DNA of 64,000 nt from CAVTSA01 sp963737225. Lineage in GTDB: Bacteria > Chloroflexota > Dormibacteria > Dormibacterales > Dormibacteraceae. The stretch lies in NCBI GenBank assembly GCA_963737225.1, contig CAVTSA010000010.1:248001-312000 (forward strand), given 5' to 3'. Made by a program: the position numbers and the translations under genes. Positions 17,707 to 26,761 of the stretch are shown one piece after another. The notes beneath the pieces were generated by a model that saw nothing but the letters and a program-made list of their open reading frames with translations, was not told the origin of the DNA and searched no databases. How positions within the stretch are numbered: the first letter of the stretch is position 1; every line of letters starts with the position of its first letter.

Positions 17707-19969
17707 GTTGGGCGATCACCCGCCGTATCTCGGGCTCACGCCACTCCAGAACCGGTGCCCCGATCCGATCCCGGTATGCCAGGGCACTGCTCAGGACTCT
17801 GGCCGCCACCTCGAGGCGGCCCTGGGCGATCAAGACGCCGGCGAAGTCCTCCAATAACTCGGCGGTGAGCGACGTGGATCCCAATCGCTGAACCAGCCGG
17901 AGGCCTTCGACATAGTGCGAGAGCGCCGACGGTGCGTTGCCGCGCGCGAACTGGATCGCGCCCTGGTTCAACAAGGACGCGGCGAGACCCACCGGATCAC
18001 CCCGCGCGCGCTGCTGAACCACAGCTTCCTCGCTAAACCGCGAGGCCTCCTCCAGGTCGCCCCGCCGGTACGCGAGGAAGGCGAGGTTGGTCAGCGACGC
18101 ACCGATCCACCACTCGAGGCCCGCTCGTCGAGCGAGGTCCAGGGCCTGCTGAAACAGCCGTTCCGCACCCTCGACGTCATTCGTTTCGAGAGCCACGGCG
18201 CCGAGGGTCGTCCAAGCGTTCGCGCGTGCCTCCGCATCGTCATCTCCTTCGAGCACCTGGAGGCTCCTGTTGGCGAGCCTGGCGGCCTTCGCGGACTGGG
18301 ACCGAACGTATGCCAGCCAGCTCGCACCGGCGAGCGCCCGAGCCTGCAAGGTGAGGGACCGCGGCTCTCGTGGTGCCCCATCCAGTCTCGAGAAAAGGGC
18401 ATCGAGCCAGCGCGCTCCCTCGATCGGCGCGCCGTCCGCATACCAGAAAAACCACAGCGCGGCCACCAGGCGCAGGCCCATCCGAAGCCGGTCGCCCGCA
18501 CCATCTCCGTCGGCCGCCGTCCCGTGGCTGAGCGACCAAGCGAGGGCCGCGCGCAAGTTGTCGCGCTCCTGTCTGAGCGCGGTCATCCGTTCGATCTGGT
18601 GCTCACCCATGAGCTCTGGCTCCGCCGCTTCGACGAGGTCTGCGTAGTAGGCGGCGTGGCGGAGACGAAGCCGGTCTGCCTCGCCAGTCTCGGTAAGCCG
18701 TGCCTCCGCGAACTGACGCAGGACTTCGAGCACCCGGTACCGCATGTTGGCGGGCCGACCGGGCTGGACGATCACCAGGGAGTGCTCGACCAGCCCGGTG
18801 AGTGGGTCAAGGATGTCGGCGCCGGCAAGGGCTTCCGCCGCCTCCAATTGGAAGCCACCCGAAAACACGGACAACTTCTCGAAGAGCTCGCGTTCGGGCG
18901 GTCGGAGAAGGTCGTAACTCCACTGGATCGTGTTGCTCAGTGTTCGATGGCGGGCGACCGTCATCGCCGATCCGCCGGTCAGAAAGCTCGGAGCGTCCCG
19001 TAGTCGCTCCAGCATCTGACCCGGCGCCAGCACGCGGACACGGGCGGAAGCCAGCTCGATCGACAGCGGGATGCCATCCAGTCGCCGGCAGATCGCATTC
19101 ACCGCCGCGGCATTGTCCTCCGTCAGCCGGAACGCTGGATCGGCAAGCGCGGCGCGCTCGACGAAGAGTCTGACCGCCTCGATGCGAGCCACTGCCGCCA
19201 GATCCAGCGGGGAGTCGGCGGCCGACACTTGCAGCGAGGGCACCCTCCACGTCACCTCGCTCGGCACACTCAGGACCGTCCGGCTCGTCGCGAGCACACG
19301 AATCCTCCGGCACCCGAGGAGCAGAGCCTGGACGAGCACGCCGACCGGCTCCAGCAGGTGCTCGCAGTTGTCCATGACGACCAGGCCGCTCGCATCGCAG
19401 AGCCAGGCCACCAAGGTGTGGAGCGGCTGACGATCACCGACTTCGGGGACCCCGATCGCCGTGCACACCACCTGCGGGACCAGGTCGGGCTCGTGACACG
19501 CGTCGAGCGGGACGAACCATGCGGGACTCCCCGTCTCGCTGGCCAGCGCGGACGCGACCTCGATCGCAAGCCGGGTTTTCCCCGTGCCGCCCGCGCCGGT
19601 CAGCGTGAGCAGACGCGTTTCCCGGAGCCGGTGGCCAAGGTCTACCAACTCTTTCTCGCGCCCCACAAAGCTCGTCAGCTGCACTGGCAACGCGGGTGCC
19701 GATGCAGGAGGCGCACTCGGCGGTCCGTGGGCCGGCGCCGGCACACCTGCCTCGATCAATGCGGCCCGATCCGCGGGGTCAAGTCTCAGGGCGTCGGCCA
19801 GCAGGCGGATCGTATACGGCCTGGGATGGCGTCGCCGCCCGCGTTCCAGGGCGGCTACCGCATCGGGGCTGAGCCCCGCGCGTTCCGCGAGCGCTTCCTG
19901 CGAAAAACCGGCCGCGAGCCGGAGTCGCCGCAGGAGGTCGCCGAACTCGGTGCCGGACCGGTTGGCCAC
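17588..19969 (-). CDS. XRE HTH - NB-ARC - TPR transcriptional regulator
   Basis: A 793-residue STAND regulator. An N-terminal XRE-type HTH (FGDLLRRLRLAAGFSQEALA, GLSPDAVAALERG) occupies about residues 6-65. The NB-ARC domain follows: a VGREKEL entry, Walker A LTGAGGTGKTRLAIEV near 123, VVMDNCEHLLEP near 197, TSRTVLSVPSEV, and GIPLSIELASARVRVL. A TPR region with ALWFFWYADGAPIEGARWLD fills the C-terminal half. The GTG start at 19969 follows GGGAGGGGGAAG; the open frame further upstream is Arg-rich and non-homologous. It is paralogous to the DUF4062 ATPase converging on it, sharing the ATPase and TPR halves but not the N-terminal module. It probably senses a metabolite and acts on nearby or own promoters. 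Confidence 0.88.
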   Translation of the reverse strand: MANRSGTEFGDLLRRLRLAAGFSQEALAERAGLSPDAVAALERGRRRHPRPYTIRLLADALRLDPADRAALIEAGVPAPAHGPPSAPPASAPALPVQLTSFVGREKELVDLGHRLRETRLLTLTGAGGTGKTRLAIEVASALASETGSPAWFVPLDACHEPDLVPQVVCTAIGVPEVGDRQPLHTLVAWLCDASGLVVMDNCEHLLEPVGVLVQALLLGCRRIRVLATSRTVLSVPSEVTWRVPSLQVSAADSPLDLAAVARIEAVRLFVERAALADPAFRLTEDNAAAVNAICRRLDGIPLSIELASARVRVLAPGQMLERLRDAPSFLTGGSAMTVARHRTLSNTIQWSYDLLRPPERELFEKLSVFSGGFQLEAAEALAGADILDPLTGLVEHSLVIVQPGRPANMRYRVLEVLRQFAEARLTETGEADRLRLRHAAYYADLVEAAEPELMGEHQIERMTALRQERDNLRAALAWSLSHGTAADGDGAGDRLRMGLRLVAALWFFWYADGAPIEGARWLDALFSRLDGAPREPRSLTLQARALAGASWLAYVRSQSAKAARLANRSLQVLEGDDDAEARANAWTTLGAVALETNDVEGAERLFQQALDLARRAGLEWWIGASLTNLAFLAYRRGDLEEASRFSEEAVVQQRARGDPVGLAASLLNQGAIQFARGNAPSALSHYVEGLRLVQRLGSTSLTAELLEDFAGVLIAQGRLEVAARVLSSALAYRDRIGAPVLEWREPEIRRVIAQLSEELGPELYETARSAGAMLSIDQAVAEVLSIRYEDLVG

Positions 19970-20046
19970 GGCACCATCTTCCCCCTCCCGCAACGTGAGC
20001 GCGGCCGCCGAACCCCGCCTATCGTCTTCGGGAAGGCGGCCGCAGG

Positions 20047-20826
20047 CTAACCGTGCGCCGTCTGGGGACCTTTCTCGGGTTCGTCGCGTTCGCGCGGGTG
20101 CGTGTCCGAAGCGGTGCTCGCTTTGCGAGTGACGTGGAAGAGGACGAGCGCGCATCCGACCGGGAACAGCAACTGGTTCACGAGCCACCCGATGAGCAGG
20201 ACCGGCGTGAGTCTCTGGGTCGTCGCGGTAAGCACCAGCAGGCAGCCGCCGAAGATCAATCCGATACAAAGGCCCGCGCACGCGTGGTGCCGTGCGTGAG
20301 CCCAGCGCCGGGTGCGCAGCCACGCGATCAAGACTCCGAAGCACGCGTATTCAATACCTTTCACGCCCGCCGCGACCAGCGGTGGAAGAGTCTGCGTCCC
20401 CTTCGCTGCGAAGGCGAAGTTCTCGGCGCCGATCGCGAGCGAGTGCGCCGCAAGCGATGCCAGAGGCGCGATGAAGAGGCCCATGAGCCCGACGGCCAGA
20501 GGTCGGGCACGACCCACCATGATCGCGAGCCACAACGCGAAGCAGAGCGCCATCGCCCAGGGCAGCTTGTAGAGGAGATCCTGGAACGCCATCGCCGGCA
20601 GATAGTGGCCGCCCGACGCAATGGTGCCGGCCATCTGCAGGGTCTCCAGGAGCGCGACCAGGACCAGATTGAGAACGAGCACTTCCAGGGTTTGGTGGCC
20701 GAGTCCCTGGGTGCGGCTTTCATCCTGGTCGTGAGGGTGGCGCCCCAGGACCTGCAGCCATCGACGGCGGCGGCGTTCGGCGCCGACGGTCAGGTCCGCA
20801 AGGCGTTCTGTGAACCTGGATTTCAT
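20047..20826 (-). CDS. Multi-pass membrane protein of unknown function
   Basis: A 259-residue integral membrane protein with about six hydrophobic helices, including VLVLNLVLVALLETLQMAG, LPWAMALCFALWLAIMV, AVGLMGLFIAPLASLAAH, GVKGIEYACFGVLIAWL, CAGLCIGLIFGGCLLVLTA and LIGWLVNQLLFPVGCALVLF. The N-terminal 45 residues are basic and cytoplasmic, and the C-terminal tail is charged (HPRERDEPEKG). I do not recognise a family. It ends 77 bp upstream of the GTG of the HTH STAND regulator on the same strand, so co-transcription is possible. Confidence 0.7.
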   Translation of the reverse strand: MKSRFTERLADLTVGAERRRRRWLQVLGRHPHDQDESRTQGLGHQTLEVLVLNLVLVALLETLQMAGTIASGGHYLPAMAFQDLLYKLPWAMALCFALWLAIMVGRARPLAVGLMGLFIAPLASLAAHSLAIGAENFAFAAKGTQTLPPLVAAGVKGIEYACFGVLIAWLRTRRWAHARHHACAGLCIGLIFGGCLLVLTATTQRLTPVLLIGWLVNQLLFPVGCALVLFHVTRKASTASDTHPRERDEPEKGPQTAHG

Positions 20827-21203
20827 GTGAGTACCTGCCCCGGCGTCCCGCCGGCGGCATGGCCTGGGTTGTTGTGGACCATGAACCCAGATTGCCGGAG
20901 TCGCGGCGGTTCAACCAGTGACAGACCCCCGCCAGCTATCTGACAGCACCCGCGCGTTCGCGCGCTTGGTGCATACGCCAGGTCGGTCTCGCGGTCGAAT
21001 ACGCGCATGCCTGGCGGAGCTCGAGCACCTCGCTCAGGACCAACGCTCACTGTAACGCGATCAGCCATCCCTGATCTCCGCATGCGGCCGCCCCTGTAAG
21101 GCAAAGGATCGGACGTCACCAACCCGCTGCCAAACGGCGCAAGGAATGGGCTTACATGTGTCGTCCGGCCGCCGACTCAGACCCAATTTGGATGCGGCGG
21201 CGC
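20827..21203. other. Intergenic, no supported gene
   Basis: No open frame with protein-like composition, no RNA gene and no long inverted repeat was seen. It probably holds the promoter of the leftward membrane-protein gene. Confidence 0.5.
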
Positions 21204-21956
21204 TCACCCGTCGGTTCGAAGCGCCTCGACGTGTCTCGCGACGACATCCTTATATTGCGGCAGGCGAGAATCGGCCGCGATGTCCCGACTCGGACCGTCG
21301 CGATACGACTCCAATGCGTCGGCGACGATCGATGGATCTTTGAGATGCGCCATCGCCCAGAGTGCGCCACTTTCCTTAGAGTGCACTTCCCGGGTGGCGA
21401 GTGTTGCCCACACCCGAGAGATGGTCAAGACCGCGCAGGTCCGCGTCAGCAGCTCTAAGCAGAGCTGGAAGTCGCCCAGGATCGCAAGCACATAGTCATG
21501 CCACGGCACCGTCGGGAAGCAGAGGCGCGGGGGCGGCCCGAATAGCGCTATCCCGCGCTCTCTTGCGACCGTGAAGTGGGCGGCCAGGTCCGTGCTCGGG
21601 CCGGGAGACTCCCGCGGCCGGTGGCGCTCGCTGTAGTGCAGCTCATAGCGAGCCGGATGCCGCCAGCCCCGAAGAGTCGGTTCGGCAAGAATCGAGATCT
21701 CCAAGGGCAACGGCCGTCGCGAAACCTCGCGGAAGAGCACATCAATGACTTCACGCGCGCTGGCCCGCAACCGGGCGCGGGTCACCACGAGCAGGTCGAG
21801 GTCGCTCTGCATTGGATTGCAGCACCCGAAGACGAGGGAGCCGTGCAGGTATGTCCCAACGAGGTCCTCCTGCAGGACGCGCTCGACGCCCTCGGCGATA
21901 AGGCGGACCTGCGCATCAACCGCGGCAGGACGATCGCTCCAGCCGACGAAAGCCAT
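21204..21956 (-). CDS. AadA-like nucleotidyltransferase
   Basis: A 250-residue protein resembling aminoglycoside adenylyltransferases. The nucleotidyltransferase core shows YLHGSLVFGCCNPMQSDLDL (GS ... DLD metal site) at about residues 36-57, followed by EISIL and the YELHYSE strand. The C-terminal half (WHDYVLAILGDFQLCLELLT, then LTISRVWATLATREVHSKES and GALWAMAHL) matches the helical DUF4111-type domain of AadA/ANT(3'')-like enzymes. It may modify a small molecule; antibiotic resistance is an inference from the family only. I chose the ATG at 21956, since upstream extension sequence is Arg/Ser-rich. Confidence 0.8.
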   Translation of the reverse strand: MAFVGWSDRPAAVDAQVRLIAEGVERVLQEDLVGTYLHGSLVFGCCNPMQSDLDLLVVTRARLRASAREVIDVLFREVSRRPLPLEISILAEPTLRGWRHPARYELHYSERHRPRESPGPSTDLAAHFTVARERGIALFGPPPRLCFPTVPWHDYVLAILGDFQLCLELLTRTCAVLTISRVWATLATREVHSKESGALWAMAHLKDPSIVADALESYRDGPSRDIAADSRLPQYKDVVARHVEALRTDG

Positions 21957-22244
21957 CCAGGACAGCGTGCTCCTTGTCGGAGGGCGGCCGGAATGCCAGC
22001 GAGCCGTAGGCGGCGCCTGTCTCGTAAACGGATCCCGTTGCGAGCCGCGGACGGAGGACGACACCGCGGCTGCGCTGAGCTGGAGCTTCCAGGCGCTGGC
22101 GGAGCGTCCGTGCCGGACGCGATCTTGGGCGGGCCGGACCGGATGTCGATTTCCGAGCATCTCGGTCGACGTTGTCGCAGAGGCTGATCCCGGACGCCGG
22201 CGTCGCGATCGCAGAGCACCGACTCTCGCACGAAGGAGAAGACC

Positions 22245-22871
22245 ATGAAGCTCACCGTTGAAACGTTCCTGACACTAGACGGCGTGATGCAGGCCCCTGG
22301 GGGACCTGAGGAAGACCCCAGCGGCGCCTTCACCCATGGCGGCTGGCAGGCCCCGTTTCCCGACCCGGCCGTCGGCGAGTACGTCACCGAGCTCAACAGC
22401 CACGCCAGCGCGTTCCTTCTCGGGCGCAGAACCTTCGACATCTTCCGCGGCTATTGGCCTGACCAGACTGACCCTGCCAACCACATTGCGGTGGCGATCA
22501 ACTCGCTGCCCAAGTACGTCGTTTCCAACTCGCTCGGTGAGACCGATGTCACGTGGCGCGGCGAGCACCCTGACACCGTTCGCCTCGTGACGGGCGACAT
22601 CGTCGCGGCGGTCCAAGCGCTGAAGGACCAGCCCGGCGACGAGCTGCAGGTCTGGGGAAGCGGCCAACTGCTCCAGACGCTGTTGCAGCACGAGCTCGTC
22701 GACCGCTTCCGCCTGATGACGTTTCCGCTGGTGCTCGGCTCCGGCCGCCGCTTGTTCAACGATGGCATCCGCCCGGCAACGATGCGCCCCGTCGACCTCA
22801 CCGTGACCGAACTCGGCATCGTCGTCGGCACCTACGAACCAGCCGGTCCGGTTCGCCACGCCCAGATGTAA
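22245..22871 (+). CDS. Dihydrofolate-reductase-like (RibD_C) family protein
   Basis: A 208-residue RibD C-terminal/DHFR-fold reductase. Typical segments are KLTVETFLTLDGVMQAPGG, AFLLGRRTFDIFRGYW, a LPKYVVSNSL strand, VWGSGQLLQTLLQHELVDRF and FPLVLGSGRRLF. These NADPH-binding proteins are common beside ECF sigma factors and VOC proteins in high-GC bacteria; the physiological substrate is unknown. The ATG follows an ideal GAAGGAGAAGACC. It is one of three members in this window (others at 55527 and 56181). Confidence 0.9.
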   Translation: MKLTVETFLTLDGVMQAPGGPEEDPSGAFTHGGWQAPFPDPAVGEYVTELNSHASAFLLGRRTFDIFRGYWPDQTDPANHIAVAINSLPKYVVSNSLGETDVTWRGEHPDTVRLVTGDIVAAVQALKDQPGDELQVWGSGQLLQTLLQHELVDRFRLMTFPLVLGSGRRLFNDGIRPATMRPVDLTVTELGIVVGTYEPAGPVRHAQM

Positions 22872-22900
22872 CCGGCTGGGTTTCGGTCTACGAAAACGCC

Positions 22901-23146
22901 TCAGGTCGGAACGTCGAATGGTGCGGCTGGCAGCTCGGCGATCACGGAGTCGAGAGCCGCCAGCGCGTGTAAAGCTGTGGGATCCGTAAACGAAGGCGCA
23001 GCCTCCCCCGACCGGGTCGCGAGCGCATCGAGCGCGTCGTCCCGGTCGCCCGGCGGGATCGTGTGCCTTCGCGATAAACCAAGCAGGTCCCGCCGCTGCG
23101 CGTGGACACTGGCGAACAGCCGTGCGTGACGGACACTACGTCGAAC
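22901..23146 (-). pseudogene. C-terminal protein fragment of unknown family
   Basis: The minus strand encodes about 80 protein-like residues, including RLFASVHAQRRDLLGLSRRH and TALHALAALDSVIAELPAAP, ending in a stop at 22901. It begins right after an in-frame TGA and contains no usable start codon. It overlaps the 3' end of the alpha/beta-hydrolase gene upstream by about 10 bp. It may be the tail of a gene that has lost its 5' part or register. Confidence 0.3.
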
Positions 23147-24362
23147 TCAACCGCGATTGAAGCCAGTCGAACATCAGGAGCTGGGTGAGACGCCGTCCCG
23201 CCGGCTGGCAGTGGAAATTGGCGCCATCATGGCGAGTGAAAGCGAGCAGCGTGCTGCCCGCCACGAGCTGGTGCATCTGCGCTGACTGGCCGGGCCAGAA
23301 CTGCTCGTCCTCCGGGTCGGTGATGAGCAGCGGAGTGGTGATCTGGGAGGCCACGTCGCGGACGTGGTACCGGCGGACTTCGGAGAAAACGTCGAATGGA
23401 TCGGTGATGCCGTAGGGCCGGGCGCGGAAGGCGAAGGTTCGCGCTATCGTCCCGTCGTCGTCTTGCGGCATGCCGGACACCAGCGCCTCGTCGAAGGCGG
23501 ACTTCTGGCCTGCATCCAGAAGCTCGATGAGTGGCGGCGGGAGGTTACCCAACCAAGACGTCGACACGTCGACGACGCCCGGATCGACGACCGCTGCCTG
23601 AAGCCGGTGCTCGAACGCGATCGCGCGGCTGAGCCAGAACCCAGCCTGGCTAACTCCGTATCCGACCAATCTCTCTGGATCGACCTCGGGGCGGGTCAGC
23701 AGCGCGTCGATCACGGGGGTCAGGACCGCCTCCCAATCGGGACGGAAGGGGACGTTCCGCTCGAACAGCATCGACTGCTGACCAGGCCCGTCGTAAAGAA
23801 AGACGTTCCAACCCCGGGCTAGCGCCTCGGCGGCGCCGTAGCCCATCAGCCCGGGCAGCGAGCCGTCGCTGCCGTTGGTCATGACGAAGGTGGGACGGGA
23901 CGTCCCGCTGGTGTCCGGCCTCAACAGATAGCCGGGCAGAGTCGCGCCTTCATAAGGCACGTCGAGGGGCACGAAGCGGCCCTCAGAGGCCTGGAGGACG
24001 CCTTCCCAGCAGGCCCGATGGGCGCGAAAAGCCGGGAGCAGCCCGCTCTGGTCCGCGAGGCCGTCGATCATGCCAAGCGCCTTGGCGTGGTACTGGGCGG
24101 CTGCGAGGAACGCCCAGCTGGCGGTCGCCACATGGCCCTGGGCGAGCGCAGCGCGGCCGCGGTCGGCCAGCGCTCCTGCGGTTGCTGTCCAGGCGTCGAA
24201 CCAGCCCTGGCAGTCGCCGTCCTCGACGCGATCCAGCGTGGCGAGGACCAGCCCCACATCTCCGATGCCGACGCCGGCGGCCCCGAGGGCGTCTCTCGCC
24301 TCGAAATCGAAGTCAAGGCTCTTAAAGAAGCTGCCGGCGGCCGTCCAAGCCGTTCGCTCCAT
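23136..24362 (-). CDS. Alpha/beta hydrolase (FrsA/dipeptidyl-peptidase-like)
   Basis: A 408-residue cytosolic hydrolase. The N-terminal 150 residues are helical, then the alpha/beta core starts with PTFVMTNGSDGS (oxyanion region) and GWNVFLYDGPGQ. The nucleophile elbow is GYGVSQAGFWLSRA (Ser in GVSQAG), the acid is likely in LLITDPEDEQFWPGQ, and the histidine in FTRHDGANFHCQPAG. This arrangement is typical of FrsA/esterase-like proteins with an N-terminal cap. The substrate is unknown, and no partner gene is evident. The ATG at 24362 begins MERTAWTAAG. Confidence 0.85.
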   Translation of the reverse strand: MERTAWTAAGSFFKSLDFDFEARDALGAAGVGIGDVGLVLATLDRVEDGDCQGWFDAWTATAGALADRGRAALAQGHVATASWAFLAAAQYHAKALGMIDGLADQSGLLPAFRAHRACWEGVLQASEGRFVPLDVPYEGATLPGYLLRPDTSGTSRPTFVMTNGSDGSLPGLMGYGAAEALARGWNVFLYDGPGQQSMLFERNVPFRPDWEAVLTPVIDALLTRPEVDPERLVGYGVSQAGFWLSRAIAFEHRLQAAVVDPGVVDVSTSWLGNLPPPLIELLDAGQKSAFDEALVSGMPQDDDGTIARTFAFRARPYGITDPFDVFSEVRRYHVRDVASQITTPLLITDPEDEQFWPGQSAQMHQLVAGSTLLAFTRHDGANFHCQPAGRRLTQLLMFDWLQSRLSST

Positions 24363-24678
24363 GTCGGTCTGCTCCTCGTAATTCAGACGGGTGGTCAGGC
24401 CGATGGCGCCCCAGGGACCTGCTGGCTCCCCTTCAGCCTGACCGCATCGGCGCCGGTTGTCCCCCCGGAAGGTCCCTAATTCTCTGCTTTGGATTGGAGC
24501 CGATCAGGAGGTGCACGCTGGCAAAGACAACAGGAGCCTCGGAGGGATGGTTGAGAAGAATGGGTGATTTCGCCGTCGAGGCAGCTCCATACGCGCCGTG
24601 GCATCATGCGTTATGCCGCGCGATTCTAGCCTCTTGCCATCCGGGCGAAGCAGGATGCCCGCCCGTGCAGCGGTCTGA
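24363..24678. other. Intergenic, no supported gene
   Basis: This separates the leftward hydrolase gene from the leftward SRPBCC gene. It probably contains the hydrolase promoter. No convincing coding frame or hairpin was seen. Confidence 0.5.
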
Positions 24679-25275
24679 TCAGGTGTCCATCTTGCGACTA
24701 TCCCCGATCCGGTAATCGGACTCGGGTAGCTTCCGGCTCGAGTCTCCGATGTCGGAGACCTGGCCCGCGCCTGACCGTCCATAGATTGCGAGCCCGGCTC
24801 CCTGCAGGTCAGCCAGCAGGTCGTCCAGCTTGTCCCAGCTGGCCTGCGCGCCATCGTTTGTTTGGAAGTGATCGCCGAGGTTCTCTGGTGCCTTGAAGTC
24901 CAGGATGTCTGCGATGGTCGTGATGCCGTCGTGCTCGCTCAGCATCACGGTCTCGACCGCCTCATCGTCCGGCCACCCGTCGAACAGCCAGGTGGCGACG
25001 ATCCGCGTCGGCGGCTCGATCTCCAGGAACGTGCCCCGAAATGAGCACTCTATGTCACCCGGGGCGTTCCACGCGTAGTGGTATTTGCCACCCACCCTTA
25101 GGTCGATCTCGCAGATGTGGAGCGGCGCATCATCCGCGGGGAACCACACTCGGACGTGCTCAGGCTTGGTCATCGCGTCGAAGACCAGCGCGACCGGCGC
25201 TTGGAATTTCCGCTGCATCCTGACCGTGCGGTCGGTGAACTCGAATGTCGCCGAGCCGTGTCGAGTCGTTGTCAT
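24679..25275 (-). CDS. SRPBCC / AHSA1-domain protein
   Basis: A 198-residue START-like (AHSA1) protein. RTVRMQRKFQAPVALVFDAM is the entry strand and helix, followed by TKPEHVRVWFPADDAP, GGKYHYAWNAPG and RIVATWLFDGWP. The grip fold binds hydrophobic ligands. The expected domain ends around residue 155 (WDKLDDLLADL), and the last 40 residues are atypical, so the native stop may have been lost. It overlaps the upstream ArsR gene by four bases (ATGA), the common ArsR-SRPBCC arrangement in which the regulator controls its partner. Confidence 0.88.
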   Translation of the reverse strand: MTTTRHGSATFEFTDRTVRMQRKFQAPVALVFDAMTKPEHVRVWFPADDAPLHICEIDLRVGGKYHYAWNAPGDIECSFRGTFLEIEPPTRIVATWLFDGWPDDEAVETVMLSEHDGITTIADILDFKAPENLGDHFQTNDGAQASWDKLDDLLADLQGAGLAIYGRSGAGQVSDIGDSSRKLPESDYRIGDSRKMDT

Positions 25276-25637
25276 GGTGCTCCTCGTTGTTGCTTGTCTG
25301 GATTTTCTTCCTGACGCTGCAGCTCGCTGAGGTAGTCGTCGAGCCTGTCGAGCCGCTCATTCCACAGCAGCTCGTATTTCGCGACCCAGTCGCCCAGCGG
25401 TCGCAGGCAAGCGGCATTCACGCGGTAGATACGACGGCGCCCCACAGCGCGACGCCGAACGAGCCCCACTTGGCTCAGGACCCGCAGGTGCTTGGAAACT
25501 TGTGGCTGCGAGAGCCCGAGCGCGTCGACGATCGCCCCGACCGGCCTCTCCCCTCCAACCAGAACGTCGAGGATGTCGCGCCGGTCGGCCTCGGCGATCG
25601 CGTTGAAGACGTCGGCAGTGGTGGAAGCTCGAGCCAC
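25272..25637 (-). CDS. ArsR-family winged-helix regulator
   Basis: A 121-residue ArsR/SmtB-type repressor. DVFNAIAEADRRDILDVLVG is the N-terminal helix pair, LGLSQPQVSKHLRVLSQVGL the recognition helix, and RRIYRVNAACLRPLGDWVAK the wing and dimer helix. No cysteine pairs typical of metal sensing are seen, matching the metal-independent subgroup linked to AHSA1/SRPBCC proteins. It is first in a two-gene operon with translational coupling to the SRPBCC gene, and probably autoregulated. Confidence 0.92.
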   Translation of the reverse strand: MARASTTADVFNAIAEADRRDILDVLVGGERPVGAIVDALGLSQPQVSKHLRVLSQVGLVRRRAVGRRRIYRVNAACLRPLGDWVAKYELLWNERLDRLDDYLSELQRQEENPDKQQRGAP

Positions 25638-25904
25638 GTCTCGAATTATATGTTTATATCGGAATATGTCAACCCTGACCCCCCAATCGGACCTCGCAGA
25701 AGACGCCTCGGAATTTGCCGACCTCGGATCCGATCGTCGCCGTGCTGCAGCTGTTCGACCCCTTCCGATTCAGCTCGCAGCAGGACGTAGGTCTTATGCA
25801 GGCGGTCACTCGCTCGAGCGCGCGCATCACGTCGACGAGCAGCGGCCCGAGGGCGTGAGCGACGAGCCAACCATGGCGCCCATGCGCAGAGGACAATCCG
25901 TCCC

Positions 25905-26685
25905 GTGACGGCCGAGTTCACCGGAGATGTCGCTGACTACTACTCGCGATATCGGCGTGGCTACCCCGATGCAGTGGTGAGCTCGCTCGCTGATGCTCTG
26001 GAACTCGATCTGGCAGACGTTCTCGTGGACCTCGGTTGTGGCACCGGGCAGCTCGACGGTGCCGCTTTCCCGCAGGGTGAGGCAGACGATCGGTGTCGAC
26101 CCGGAACGGGACATGCTTCGTCATGCCGGAGTCGCCGCCGACCGAGCCGGGATCCACAACATTGAATGGGTCTCAGGAAGCGTCGAGAAGCTCGACTCGA
26201 TCGTGGCCCGGTATGGCCCGCTGGGCGCGATCACCCTCGCGAACGCGATCCACCTTGTCGACCGAACGCAACTGTTCCGGGCCGCCCGGGCCGCGCTCAA
26301 ACCAGGTCGAGGGCTCGCCATCGTCGCCAATGGCACCCCTCTATGGCTTCAACCCACCGCCTGGTCGCAGTCCTTGCGGACCTTCCTCGAAGGCTGGCTC
26401 CACACAAGCCTGACCAGTTGCTGCGGGACGGATGACGAGACACGTCTGCAGTATCGAACCGAGTTGACTGAAATGGGATATCGCGTCAGTGAGATCCGCA
26501 CGGACTACACCGACACGCTCACTCTTGAACATGTCGTCGGTGGCGTCTACTCGGCGATGGGCAGCCGACTGCCGGCCCGGAACGAGCGTCCGGCCTTCGA
26601 AGGCCGGTTGGCCGACGCGCTCGCGGACTCGGCCCCCTACGTCGAGCACGTATCGGTGCGCTCACTCGTTGCACGGGTTCAATAG
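25905..26685 (+). CDS. SAM-dependent methyltransferase, frameshifted
   Basis: A class I methyltransferase of about 259 residues. The first frame (GTG 25905) gives FTGDVADYYSRYRRGYPDAV and motif I VLVDLGCGTGQL. The second frame continues VPLSRRVRQTIGVDPERDML (motif II acidic loop), EWVSGSVEKLD (motif III), GPLGAITLANAIHLVDR, and runs to 26685. Removing one base near 26055 (CTCGACGG to CTCACGG) joins them exactly at the expected position. The YYSRYRRGYP opening is typical of small-molecule methyltransferases; the acceptor is unknown. The lesion is a single insertion, so a sequencing error is a fair alternative to inactivation. Confidence 0.8.
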
Positions 26686-26740
26686 TGGATCCTCCTGGGG
26701 CCGAGTTGGGCCCTGGCTTCGTCCACAGTCGCCAGCATTG

Positions 26741-26761
26741 CGGGCCGTTCCGAGCGGCCCG
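26741..26761 (+). terminator. Inverted repeat, possible terminator
   Basis: CGGGCCG and CGGCCCG flank a 7-nt loop, a perfect 7-bp GC-rich stem 55 bp after the methyltransferase stop. No T-run follows, so intrinsic termination is uncertain. Confidence 0.3.
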
